A stretch of 33,202 nt of DNA from contig VFKT01000135.1 in the NCBI GenBank assembly GCA_009885395.1, forward strand, positions 1-33,202, read 5' to 3'. The stretch is from Deltaproteobacteria bacterium (GTDB taxonomy: Bacteria > Desulfobacterota > Binatia > UBA12015). The position numbers and the translations under genes are program-made. Shown piece by piece: positions 9,373-18,441 of this stretch. The notes beneath the pieces were generated by a model, which worked only from the letters and a program-made list of their open reading frames with translations, was not told where the DNA came from and made no database searches. How positions within the stretch are numbered: the first letter of the stretch is position 1; every line of letters starts with the position of its first letter.

Positions 9373-11649
9373 GTGACCTCAGCAAGCGAGCCGATCCGCC
9401 CTTTCGAGTGGGCGCTCTGCCTGGCGCTTGCCGTCGCAGCGGCTCTCGTGCACCTGCCGCTTGTCGCCACCAGTGCGGGCGGTTGCGACGAGTGGCACGT
9501 CCTGCAGATCGGCGTCAACCTGCTCTCGGGCGAGGTGCTCTACCGCGACACCAACCATGTCGCGGGCCCCGGCGCCTTTCATCTGATCGCCGGGCTGTTC
9601 CGGATCTTTGGCGAGCGCTTCGAGGTCGGCCGCTTCGCCATGCTGGCCATCTACTCCTTTGTGGTCACGGCCACCTGGGCTCTCACCCGGCGACTCACCG
9701 GCCCCTGGCCCGCGCTCGCCGCCGGACTCTGGATGCTCGGCTACCGTCTCTGGTCGTTCCCACATTTTCATATCTTTCATTATGCGACGATCGGGTTCGC
9801 GCTGGTGCTCGCGGCTTTCGTTGTCCTGCACGCCGAGCGAAAACAGAGCCTCTGGCGCGTCGCGGTGGCAGGCCTGCTCGTCGGCGCGGCCTTCACCACC
9901 AAGCAGGATTCCGGAGCCTTCGGCGCGCTGGCCTGCGTCATCTCGCTGCTCCTGGTCCATCGGCTCGGTGTTGGCACGGACGGTCGTCAAGGCCGCGGCG
10001 GGCTTCGCTCGGCGCTGATCCTTGCCGCGTGGGCAACCCTGCCCCCGCTCGCCTGGGTGGTCTGGTTCGCCGGCAACGATGCGCTCGGGCCATTTCTATG
10101 GCAGACGGTATGGGACCCGATCGTCCTGAATCCGCTCTTCACCGCCGGTGGTGGCCCGCAGGCTGGCGATTATCTCGATCTGGCGCCACTTCGTCCCCTC
10201 TTTGGGCAGGATCCGACACTGCGACAGTTTGCTTTCAGCTGGATGCCGGGTCTGCTGCTTGATCTGCACCTGCAGCAGATCTTCTCAAGCGCGTTATGGA
10301 CCAACACCAACCTGATCGATCTTGGACTGAAGGCGCTCTACCGGCTGCCCTGGGTGATTCTTCTGCTGGAGGGCTTCGCCACCCGGCGCGCCTGGTCGAG
10401 GACCCGCGCCCGGCCCATAGACGGCGATCTGCTTCGCGCCACCAGCGCGCGTCTCGTCCAACTCGTTTTCGCGGCGGCACTCTGGGCCGCCTTCTCGAAG
10501 CCGCGCGACTGGATTCATTTCTCGGTGGTCATCGTGCCATTGGTGCCCATCATCGCTCGTCAAGCTTCTGCGTTGTTGGCACGGTTGCACGGCCTGCGCC
10601 GTGGCTTCGCCATCGCAACCACGACCGGGGGACTGCTCCTCTGGCTCGCCGCCAGTGCGCATCTGGCCCTCGGTGCGGCACGCACCTACTCGACGCCTGT
10701 CGAAGGTGTGCGCGGCACGGTCTTCGTCCGCCCCGAGGATGCCAAAAGTTTCTCGACGCTGCTGCAACGGCTCGATGCCACGCCCGCGGACCAGCCCGTG
10801 CTCGTTCTGCCCTGCCTGCCGGTGCTCACCTTTCTCGCCGACCGGCCCCCCCTTTCGCGCTTCATCTGGCTTTGGCCGCGCGATGCCTATGCCGACCGTG
10901 ACCAGCAGATCCTCACCCGCCTGAAGGAGGTGCCCAACGCCACGGTCGTGCATGTGCTGATGCACACCCCCTTCACACCACGGCCGCAGCAACTGGTTCC
11001 TGAACTTTTTGAGTCTCTGGCGACCACGCATCGGATCGGCGAGGTGGTGGGCGAGCGGCCTGACCGAATGCTTTGTGCGCTCGCGACGCCTCGCAGCCTG
11101 CCGCCCACGCTGTCGTCGATCGGCGCGCTGCATCTCGACACGCAGCTCGATCAGGCCCGCCTCGAAAACGGCGCCGCTTCGCCCAGGAGCGAGACCCTGG
11201 AGAAGTCTCCGCCAACCGCCAGGGCCCGCTCGGCGAGCGAAGCAGTCGCGATCGAAAACTGGCCCCTCACCCCCCGCGTGCTGCATTTTCTCCCTGGCAC
11301 CGACGCGCCGAATCGTTTGATCATCCCGGTCGAGATCCCGGCTGGGGGGCGGCTTCGCCTCGAAGCGGGCGTCAATCCTGATTTATTCCAATCGATCGGC
11401 CCCCTGCCTCTGCGACTCGAAGTGCTGCTCCGCGATGCGAATGGGAAGGAGCACAACCTGCTCGAGGTCGAGAAGGATGTCTTTTCGCGTACCGCTGATC
11501 GAACCTGGACGCCGCTCGACGTGGACCTCGCCCCCTTTGCGGGGCAGCGGGTCGAAATCGTTCTCTCGCTGCAGGCTCTCGGCTGGAAGCCCGGCAGCCA
11601 TGCTCTGGCCGGCTTCGAGGATCCAAGAATCGAGCCGAACTCGCCGTGA
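9373..11649 (+). CDS. Multi-pass membrane protein, GT-C / glycosyltransferase family 39-like, with C-terminal soluble domain
   Basis: Many hydrophobic helices; GGCDEWHVLQIGVNLLSGEVLYRDTNHVAGPGAFHL fits the acidic first-loop region of GT-C enzymes. Start set at GTG 9373 because the ORF-track start lies inside the terminator. Confidence 0.65.
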   Translation: MTSASEPIRPFEWALCLALAVAAALVHLPLVATSAGGCDEWHVLQIGVNLLSGEVLYRDTNHVAGPGAFHLIAGLFRIFGERFEVGRFAMLAIYSFVVTATWALTRRLTGPWPALAAGLWMLGYRLWSFPHFHIFHYATIGFALVLAAFVVLHAERKQSLWRVAVAGLLVGAAFTTKQDSGAFGALACVISLLLVHRLGVGTDGRQGRGGLRSALILAAWATLPPLAWVVWFAGNDALGPFLWQTVWDPIVLNPLFTAGGGPQAGDYLDLAPLRPLFGQDPTLRQFAFSWMPGLLLDLHLQQIFSSALWTNTNLIDLGLKALYRLPWVILLLEGFATRRAWSRTRARPIDGDLLRATSARLVQLVFAAALWAAFSKPRDWIHFSVVIVPLVPIIARQASALLARLHGLRRGFAIATTTGGLLLWLAASAHLALGAARTYSTPVEGVRGTVFVRPEDAKSFSTLLQRLDATPADQPVLVLPCLPVLTFLADRPPLSRFIWLWPRDAYADRDQQILTRLKEVPNATVVHVLMHTPFTPRPQQLVPELFESLATTHRIGEVVGERPDRMLCALATPRSLPPTLSSIGALHLDTQLDQARLENGAASPRSETLEKSPPTARARSASEAVAIENWPLTPRVLHFLPGTDAPNRLIIPVEIPAGGRLRLEAGVNPDLFQSIGPLPLRLEVLLRDANGKEHNLLEVEKDVFSRTADRTWTPLDVDLAPFAGQRVEIVLSLQALGWKPGSHALAGFEDPRIEPNSP

Positions 11650-11680
11650 AAGCCCGATGAGGACAAACCACGGCGCCAGA

Positions 11681-11798
11681 GGGACTGGAAGTTGCCGAGA
11701 CTCTGCGAGGGGCGCGCCGCGACCAGGTGCGCCTTACCCGTGCCGGGCCGACCGGGCTGAAACTTGCCGAGACTCTGGTAGGGTCGCGCCGCGATGAG
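11681..11798. repeat. Imperfect direct repeat, two copies 72 bp apart
   Basis: Copy 1 11681-11726 GGGACTGGAAGTTGCCGAGACTCTGCGAGGGGCGCGCCGCGACCAG; copy 2 11753-11798 CGGGCTGAAACTTGCCGAGACTCTGGTAGGGTCGCGCCGCGATGAG. Copy 2 includes the ATG of the next gene. Confidence 0.85.
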
Positions 11799-13455
11799 CC
11801 AGTCCCGCAAGCAAGTTCAACTCTTCGCGGCAGCACTGAGCATCGTCGCGATTGCCGCTGCTCTGCGATTCTGGGCGCTTGACTTCGGCCTGCCCCATCT
11901 CATGACCCGCCCCGACGAGGAGGTGATTCTTCTTGCGACCCGCTCGCCGGCCAGCGGCCACTTCGATCTACAATACGGCATCTACCCCAGCGCCTATATC
12001 TATCTCTCCTGGGGCTTCGGCGAGCTGGCCCACGCGGCCCTTCGCCTTCTCGGCGTGCATCCGGAAATCGGTTACGCCGGCGCGATCGACACGATGCCGT
12101 GGCGTATTCTTTTGCTGCTACGGCTGCTCTCGGCACTTGGTGGCATCGCGGCCGTGGGTTGGCTGATCCGCATCACCCGACGCGAACTCGGGAACTGTGC
12201 CGGGCTGATCGCCGGCGCCTTGCTCGCCGTGAGTTTGATCCATGTGCGCGACAGCCATGCCGCCAAGCCCGACGCGCTGATGAGTCTTGGCGTGGTCGCC
12301 GCACTCGGCGTGATGGCACCGCTGGGGCGGGGCACCACCCGGGCGCGGGCTCTCGGCACCGGCGCCGTGATCGGATTGGCGATGGGGATGAAATACCCCG
12401 CCGTCCTGCTGCTGGTTCCAGCCTGGGCGCTCTGCTGCCTCGGCTCAACCGGCCAGGGCTGGCGGCGGCTCATGCCGGCACGCGGTTTCGCCATGGTGGT
12501 GGCGGCGGCCCTGGCCTTTCTTGTCACCTCACCGGATCTTATCGTCAATCCTAAAACACGAGAAAAGGTTCTTTCAATCGTGGTGCTGGTCTTTCCCCAG
12601 GCTTTCCCCGAGGTGTCATCGCCGGGGGCGGCAATTCCGCCGACTCTCGCAAATCCGAAAAACTTGACGCATCCTCAAAGTATTTTTGATGGTTGGCTGT
12701 TTTACTACGGTTTCGCACTCCGCTACGGCATGGGCTTGCTGGCGACGTTGCTGGTGCCCATCGCCCTGCTCTGGGGTCTGGTCGCGCAGCGTCCGTTGGC
12801 GTTGGCCAGTGCGCTCTTTGTGCTGGTCTCGTTTCTGCTTTTCGGGGCCTCGCCGGCTCTGCTCTCCAGATACTTGACTCCTCTCGTGCCCGCCCTGGCA
12901 ATCCTGCTCGCGGGCCTGCTGAGCAGCGCCGTACGACGCCTGGGAGCCCGGCGCGCCGGACTCGCGCTGGCCGCCGCGACGCTGGCGCTGATCGGCGAGC
13001 CGCTCTGGCGTTCGCTCGAGCACGACCGACTGCTCGCCCAAACCGATACGCGCGTGCTGACCACCCGTTGGCTGCGGGAGAACCTCCCCGCCGGCCAGAC
13101 TGTCGCCGTTGCCGGGACCGTGTTCTGGGGTTGGGGCGAACCCGCTTTGCCGGCCGGCGCCCGATTGGTGCGGGCACCCCTCGAAGAAAAGGCTCTCGAT
13201 GCCGCGGGCGTGCAATGGATCGTGACGCACGACCATCTGCTCTTCTCGTCGCAGCTCCCGACAGAAGCCCTCGCCGCTCTCGCTGATCGTCTGGTTCTGC
13301 GGGCAAGCTTCGAGCCCTTCATCGGAAAGCGCGAGCGGGCGATTTACGACCAGCAGGACGCCTATTACACGCCGCTTGGGGGCTTCGACGCGGTCGAGCG
13401 GCCGGGCCCGAGCGTGCGGGTCTACGAATTGCGACCGCAGAATCCGGCGCCCTGA
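11794..13455 (+). CDS. GT-C / glycosyltransferase family 39-like membrane protein
   Basis: 553 aa, FAAALSIVAIAAALRFWALDFGLPHLMTRPDEEVILLATR and multiple TM segments; RPDE acidic first-loop motif resembles ArnT/PMT-like enzymes. Confidence 0.75.
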   Translation: MSQSRKQVQLFAAALSIVAIAAALRFWALDFGLPHLMTRPDEEVILLATRSPASGHFDLQYGIYPSAYIYLSWGFGELAHAALRLLGVHPEIGYAGAIDTMPWRILLLLRLLSALGGIAAVGWLIRITRRELGNCAGLIAGALLAVSLIHVRDSHAAKPDALMSLGVVAALGVMAPLGRGTTRARALGTGAVIGLAMGMKYPAVLLLVPAWALCCLGSTGQGWRRLMPARGFAMVVAAALAFLVTSPDLIVNPKTREKVLSIVVLVFPQAFPEVSSPGAAIPPTLANPKNLTHPQSIFDGWLFYYGFALRYGMGLLATLLVPIALLWGLVAQRPLALASALFVLVSFLLFGASPALLSRYLTPLVPALAILLAGLLSSAVRRLGARRAGLALAAATLALIGEPLWRSLEHDRLLAQTDTRVLTTRWLRENLPAGQTVAVAGTVFWGWGEPALPAGARLVRAPLEEKALDAAGVQWIVTHDHLLFSSQLPTEALAALADRLVLRASFEPFIGKRERAIYDQQDAYYTPLGGFDAVERPGPSVRVYELRPQNPAP

Positions 13456-13672
13456 ACCGCCCCCTGGATCCGCGAGGCTCCACCGGAACCAAACCCTCAA
13501 CCGGCCAGCGAGTGTCCCTCAACGCGCCGTCCGTAAGAACCCGCCCGCGAGTGCGAAGGCCTGCGAGAGGTCTCGCGCTCAGCCGCAAGCGGATCCACCC
13601 GCCAGGGGTATCGCGATATCTTGTCTCCTGACACGGCCTATGCCACGACCGCTGCGTCCCTTTCTGAAGAGA

Positions 13673-14785
13673 ATGAGCGCCATGACACAACAGATGAACT
13701 CCCCCTTTCTTTTTTACGCGCACGAGGTGTCCTACTTCTCTGGAAAAGTGCGCCCCGCGCTGCGCTACAAGCGGGTGCCGTTTGCGGAACTGCTGTGCAC
13801 CCCGGATGTGTTCCGCCGGGTGATTCTGCCGCGTACCGGCCTTGGTTTCATCCCCATCGTCGTGACGCCCGAGGACGAAACCTGGCAGGACACGAGTGAT
13901 ATCCTCGATGCCCTCGAAGCACGCTTCCCCGACCCGCCGCTGATGCCGATGACGCCGCTGCAGCGGGTGGTCGCTCTGCTTTGGGAGATCTACGCCGACG
14001 AGTTCCTGATCTTGCCGGCGATGCATTACCGCTGGTCGACTGCCGAGGGCGAGACCAAGGCGCGCGGCGATTTCTCGTCGGGTTCGGGCAACCCGGTCAA
14101 CTCCAATGCCTTCGCCGACAAGATGAGCGGCTCGCTGCTGGCGCTCGGCGTCCTGCCCGAGACTCAGTCGGTGATCGAAGCCCATACCCACGATCTACTC
14201 GATCTGCTCGAGGCACATTTTTCATCGACGCCCTATCTGCTCGGCTCAAAGCCCTCGCTGGCCGACTGCGCCCTGATGGGCCCGTTCTATGGGCATCTCT
14301 TCCTTGATGCCGTGCCCGGACGCCTGCTCCGAGAGCGCGCTCCCCGCACCTGCCATTGGATCAACCGCATGAATTGCCCGGATCCAGAAGCCGTCGGTGC
14401 CTGGATCGAGGACGACGGGCTGGCCCCGACGTTGCGCCCGCTGCTTGAGCTGATCGGACGCGACGCGGTCCCGCTGCTGCTCGATGGCCTGCGCGACTTT
14501 GAAACCTGGGCCGACAATCGACCGGAAGAGCATCGCGACGCACCGCCGCGCGCCACCGGCTTTCATCAGACTTCCCTGCGCGAGGTTGCCTTCACCCGCT
14601 ACACCAACGCCTATTCCCTCTGGCTGGCGACGCGCCTTTTCGACGCGATGGCCGAGCTGGATGAGGCGGCGCGCAACCGTGTCGAGGCAGCGTTGGCCGG
14701 CACCGGCTGCGAGCCCCTGGCGCAGTATCGGCCCCGCCACCGCATCATCAAGCGGAAGTTCAAGCTGGCGTTCGAGAACAGCTAG
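13673..14785 (+). CDS. Glutathione S-transferase family protein
   Basis: FLFYAHEVSYFSGKVRPALRYKRVPFAELLC ... GFIPIVVTPEDETWQDTSDILDALEARFPDPPL (thioredoxin-like N-domain) and PYLLGSKPSLADCALMGPFYGHLF (GST C-domain). Alternative starts at 13640 and 13682. Confidence 0.8.
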   Translation: MSAMTQQMNSPFLFYAHEVSYFSGKVRPALRYKRVPFAELLCTPDVFRRVILPRTGLGFIPIVVTPEDETWQDTSDILDALEARFPDPPLMPMTPLQRVVALLWEIYADEFLILPAMHYRWSTAEGETKARGDFSSGSGNPVNSNAFADKMSGSLLALGVLPETQSVIEAHTHDLLDLLEAHFSSTPYLLGSKPSLADCALMGPFYGHLFLDAVPGRLLRERAPRTCHWINRMNCPDPEAVGAWIEDDGLAPTLRPLLELIGRDAVPLLLDGLRDFETWADNRPEEHRDAPPRATGFHQTSLREVAFTRYTNAYSLWLATRLFDAMAELDEAARNRVEAALAGTGCEPLAQYRPRHRIIKRKFKLAFENS

Positions 14786-14803
14786 ACCAGGAGGATCCCC
14801 ACG

Positions 14804-15220
14804 ATGCCAATGGCTCAAATGCCGAGCGCAGAACAGCTGAAGCACCTGCTCGAAGGCCCGGTAGGTCAGCCCTTCGTCATGGTGAATCTGATCCGCTTCA
14901 AGCCGGTGGCCGACGGCAGCGACGGGAAAGTATCCGGCGCGGAGTCCTACCAGCGTTACGGCGGCCCGATGCAGAAGATCATCGGCTCGATCGGTGGCCG
15001 CCTGCTCTGGAGTGGCTTCGTCGACTCCGTCGTCATCGGCGAGCCCGACGACGACGAAATTGTGCAAATGGTGGCGCTGGTCGAGTACCCCTCTCGCGAG
15101 GCCTTCGTGACCATGCTGCAGGATCCGCGTCTGGCTGAAATCGGCGGTTTCCGGATGGCCGGCCTCGATGGACAATGGCTCTTCGCCTCGACCCAGGGGT
15201 ATCCTCCCCGTACAGTCTGA
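14804..15220 (+). CDS. DUF1330-like small protein (ferredoxin-like fold)
   Basis: AGGAGG RBS; GQPFVMVNLIRFKPVADGSDGKVSGAESYQRYGGPMQKIIGSIGGRLLWSG ... VALVEYPSREAFVTMLQDPRLAEI. Confidence 0.75.
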   Translation: MPMAQMPSAEQLKHLLEGPVGQPFVMVNLIRFKPVADGSDGKVSGAESYQRYGGPMQKIIGSIGGRLLWSGFVDSVVIGEPDDDEIVQMVALVEYPSREAFVTMLQDPRLAEIGGFRMAGLDGQWLFASTQGYPPRTV

Positions 15221-15222
15221 GC

Positions 15223-15978
15223 ATGGATCTCGGACTCAGGGGCAAAGCCGCTATCGTCACCGGAGGAAGCCGGGGCATCGGCCGCGCCATCGCACTTACG
15301 CTCGCCGACGAAGGCTGCGCCGTCGCGATCTGCGCGCGCACCCGCGCCGACCTCGACACCACGGCAGACGAGATTCGTCGCCGCGGCGTCGCTGTCCACG
15401 CCGCGATCTGCGATATGCGCGACGCCGAGCAGCTCGGCAGTTTCCTCGACGGCGCCCATGCCGCACTCGGCCGCCTCGACGCCCTCGTCAACAATGCCTC
15501 GGGTTTTGCGCTCGGCGATGACGACGCCGCCTGGACCACCAATTTCGAGATCGACGTGCGGGCGACCGTGCGAGCCAGCCAGCATACTTTGCCGTGGCTC
15601 GAGGCCTCGGGTGCCGGCAGTATCGTCCACATCGCTTCGACTGCCGCGCTCGAGGCCCCCGGTCCTTCGGCCTACTCGGCGATGAAGGCCGCCCTCATCA
15701 GCCACTCGAAACATCTCGCAGTGGCACTCGCGCCGAAAAAAATTCGCGTCAATTGCGTCGCGCCGGGGGCGATCGAGTTTCCCGGCGGCATCTGGGACCG
15801 CGTGCGCCGGGACGAGCCGGCCTTCTACGATGCCATGCTCGAGACGATCCCCTGGGGCCGCATGGGTACGCCCGAGGAGGTCGCCGCCGCTGTCGTCTTT
15901 CTGCTCTCTCCCCGCGCCGCATGGATCACCGGGGCTTGTCTCCCGATTGACGGCGCCCAGCACAAAGCCAATCTCTGA
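15223..15978 (+). CDS. Short-chain dehydrogenase/reductase (SDR)
   Basis: AAIVTGGSRGIGRAIALTLADEG (TGxxxGxG), LVNNASG (NNAG-like), S ... YSAMKAALISHSK (YxxxK), INCVAPGAIEFPGG. Confidence 0.95.
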   Translation: MDLGLRGKAAIVTGGSRGIGRAIALTLADEGCAVAICARTRADLDTTADEIRRRGVAVHAAICDMRDAEQLGSFLDGAHAALGRLDALVNNASGFALGDDDAAWTTNFEIDVRATVRASQHTLPWLEASGAGSIVHIASTAALEAPGPSAYSAMKAALISHSKHLAVALAPKKIRVNCVAPGAIEFPGGIWDRVRRDEPAFYDAMLETIPWGRMGTPEEVAAAVVFLLSPRAAWITGACLPIDGAQHKANL

Positions 15979-15979
15979 A

Positions 15980-17212
15980 TCAGTCGAAGCTCCAATTCTC
16001 GCCGCCATGCACTTGCCCGAGAACGTTCTTTGCGATCAGAATGCGATGCACCTCGTCGGGTCCGTCGGCCAGGCGCAACGTCCGGGCGCCCTGCGCCATC
16101 GCCCAGAGCGGCAGATCGCCTGAGACGCCAGCGGCTCCCCAGACCTGGATCGCCCGATCGACCACCCGCTCGAAGCAGGCCGGCACGAAGACCTTGATCG
16201 CCGAGATATCGGTGCGAGCGTCGCCGCCACCGTCCATTTTTTCGGCGCAGGCGATCGTCATCAAACGCGCCGCCTGAATGTCGATATAGGAGTCTGCGAT
16301 GAAGCCCTGGACGAATTGCTTGGTCTCGAGCAGCCCGCCGTGCACCTCGCGCATCGTCGCCCGTTCGACCATCAGATCGAACGCCCGCCACATATGCCCG
16401 ATCGAGTTCATGCAATGGTAGACGCGACCGGCACCCAACCTATGCTGCGCGGCCTCGTGGCCTGATCCAACCGTGCCAAGCTGGTTCTCGACCGGCACCC
16501 GCACATCGTCATAGCGAATTTCACAATGGTCGCTGTCCTGCCCCCAGACCTCGATGCCCCGGACGATCTTCAGGCCGGGGGTGTTTGTCGGCACAATCAT
16601 CTGCGTCATCTTGCCGTTGCGTTCGGCCGGTCCGGTGGGATCCTCGGTACGGCACATCACGATGAGAAAATCCGCACGCTTGCCGTTGGAGGTGAACCAT
16701 TTATGGCCATTGATGACCCAGAAATCGCCATCGCGCCTTGCTGTCGTGCGAATTGCCCGCGGATCAGAGCCTGCCGACTCGGGCTCGGTCATCGAGAAAC
16801 CCGATTCGAGACGGCCCTCGGTCAGAGGAACCAACCAGCGCTGCTTCTGCGCCTCGGTGCCATAGCGCAGAAGAATTTGTTGATTGCCTGAATTCGGGGC
16901 AACCACGCCGAAAAGCCGTGCCGCGATCCCGCTATAGGCCAGGATCTCGTTCATATAGGCGTGTTCGAGGAAGGTGAGGCCCGCCCCGCCATATTCCGGA
17001 GGCAGATGCGGTGCCCAGAGACCAGCCTCGACAACCTCGGCCCGGACACGCGCTCGCGCCTCGGCGGCGGTCGGGCCCTCGCCCGGCTCGGCACGACCGG
17101 CCAGCAGACGCTCGAAGGGAAGTATTTCATTATTGACGATGCGGGCCGTCGTCATGCGGATGTGATTGATCCGCTCGTTGAGCGCCAGGACCGGTCGCAC
17201 ATTCATCGGCAT
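15980..17212 (-). CDS. Acyl-CoA dehydrogenase family protein
   Basis: Start MPMNVRPVLALNERI with GGAAGGAGA RBS; FSMTEPESAGSDPRAIRTTARRDGDFWVINGHKWFTSNGKRADFLIVM, QVWGAAGVSGDLPLWAMAQGARTLRLADGPDEVHR. Confidence 0.95.
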   Translation of the reverse strand: MPMNVRPVLALNERINHIRMTTARIVNNEILPFERLLAGRAEPGEGPTAAEARARVRAEVVEAGLWAPHLPPEYGGAGLTFLEHAYMNEILAYSGIAARLFGVVAPNSGNQQILLRYGTEAQKQRWLVPLTEGRLESGFSMTEPESAGSDPRAIRTTARRDGDFWVINGHKWFTSNGKRADFLIVMCRTEDPTGPAERNGKMTQMIVPTNTPGLKIVRGIEVWGQDSDHCEIRYDDVRVPVENQLGTVGSGHEAAQHRLGAGRVYHCMNSIGHMWRAFDLMVERATMREVHGGLLETKQFVQGFIADSYIDIQAARLMTIACAEKMDGGGDARTDISAIKVFVPACFERVVDRAIQVWGAAGVSGDLPLWAMAQGARTLRLADGPDEVHRILIAKNVLGQVHGGENWSFD

Positions 17213-17267
17213 CGTGGCTGGTCTCCTTCCAGGTTCTGAACTCTTTCGCGGCGCCGCATGGCTTTCA

Positions 17268-18392
17268 TCACCGGGCCGGGTCGAGGAACTCGCGGAACCC
17301 CGACGGCGCATGTGGCCCGATGCAAAGCTGTTCCATGACTCCGATGCCCTGCTCCTGGCCCATGCGCGCCCGCATCACTTGTTGGACGTGCAGATTGTCG
17401 AGTGCCATCGGATCCAAGTCGGCGTTGCGCCAGGATTCGCCGGCGAAGGCGAGTTCACCCTTCCAGCGGCCATGGCTCCACTCGGGGTGCATATAGCCGA
17501 TGCCCTTCATGCGAAAACAGAGCAGCGGCTCGAGTGAAATTTCATGGCGACGACCGTCTTTACCCACCAGGATGGTCTCGGCGCTGGCCGCCCGTCGCGT
17601 GCCGGGCACATAGTTGATCTTATGATCGACACGCGCCATATATTCGATGGCCGGATCTTCGACGCCAGGAATGTGCGACGGATCCTCGTACGCCGGCACG
17701 ATGGCACCATCCATATGCCAGGGGTGCCCGTTCGCTTCCTCGAAAATGCCAAGGTGGGTGCAGCGATTCGCCCAATGGACCGGCGACCAGAGGAAATAAA
17801 CGCCGGGAAACTGCGTCATCGGCGCCCCACCCGGATCGGCATCGCCGACGGGACGTACGCCCCAGGAACGGTCCTTGGTGCCGTAGACGTGTTCGCGATC
17901 GACCTTCAGCTGGCGCCCGCCGTAGTGGATTTCGCCCTGCCAACGACCGAATTGTGCAAAGCGGGTCGAATCCATGATCAGCTTGCCGGCACTGCGCAGC
18001 GTTTGGCGCCCTTCTTCGATGCAGGCCGTGCGCGCGGTGAAGGTGAGGTCGCAAGCAATCCCGGTTTTGTTGTCATCGATCACGACCCGCATCCGGCGCA
18101 TCGGCTCGATCATCTCGATTCGGAAGGGCCCGACGCTCAAATCGGTCGGGTCGGTCGGGCGGCGCCGCGAGGCATGGAAAGCATGCTGCTGCTCGGGGTC
18201 GACAATGCTGAAGCCGCAATCAAGAATTCCGAGATTCGGATACAGGCCCATGCCGATTCCGAAGTAGAACGAACCATCGTCCGCGTAGCCGTTGAACCAG
18301 TAGCGGTCGTAGGCGTTGCGGTCGGAGGTGGCGGGCACCGCGACGGGTTCGGGCGTTTGATGGATCGGATAATCGTCAAAACGGCTCAGCAT
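17268..18392 (-). CDS. Hypothetical protein, possibly lipocalin-like CrtC/AttH-type
   Basis: FNGYADDGSFYFGIGMGLYPNLGILDCGFSIVD ... GTKDRSWGVRPVGDAD ... YFLWSPVHWANRCTHLGIFEEANG; pattern recalls paired lipocalin-like proteins. Family assignment is tentative. Confidence 0.5.
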   Translation of the reverse strand: MLSRFDDYPIHQTPEPVAVPATSDRNAYDRYWFNGYADDGSFYFGIGMGLYPNLGILDCGFSIVDPEQQHAFHASRRRPTDPTDLSVGPFRIEMIEPMRRMRVVIDDNKTGIACDLTFTARTACIEEGRQTLRSAGKLIMDSTRFAQFGRWQGEIHYGGRQLKVDREHVYGTKDRSWGVRPVGDADPGGAPMTQFPGVYFLWSPVHWANRCTHLGIFEEANGHPWHMDGAIVPAYEDPSHIPGVEDPAIEYMARVDHKINYVPGTRRAASAETILVGKDGRRHEISLEPLLCFRMKGIGYMHPEWSHGRWKGELAFAGESWRNADLDPMALDNLHVQQVMRARMGQEQGIGVMEQLCIGPHAPSGFREFLDPAR

Positions 18393-18441
18393 GGCTGCGA
18401 CATAGTCGAGGCGAGCTCGCCTGCAAAGCTTGCGGCGCGGT

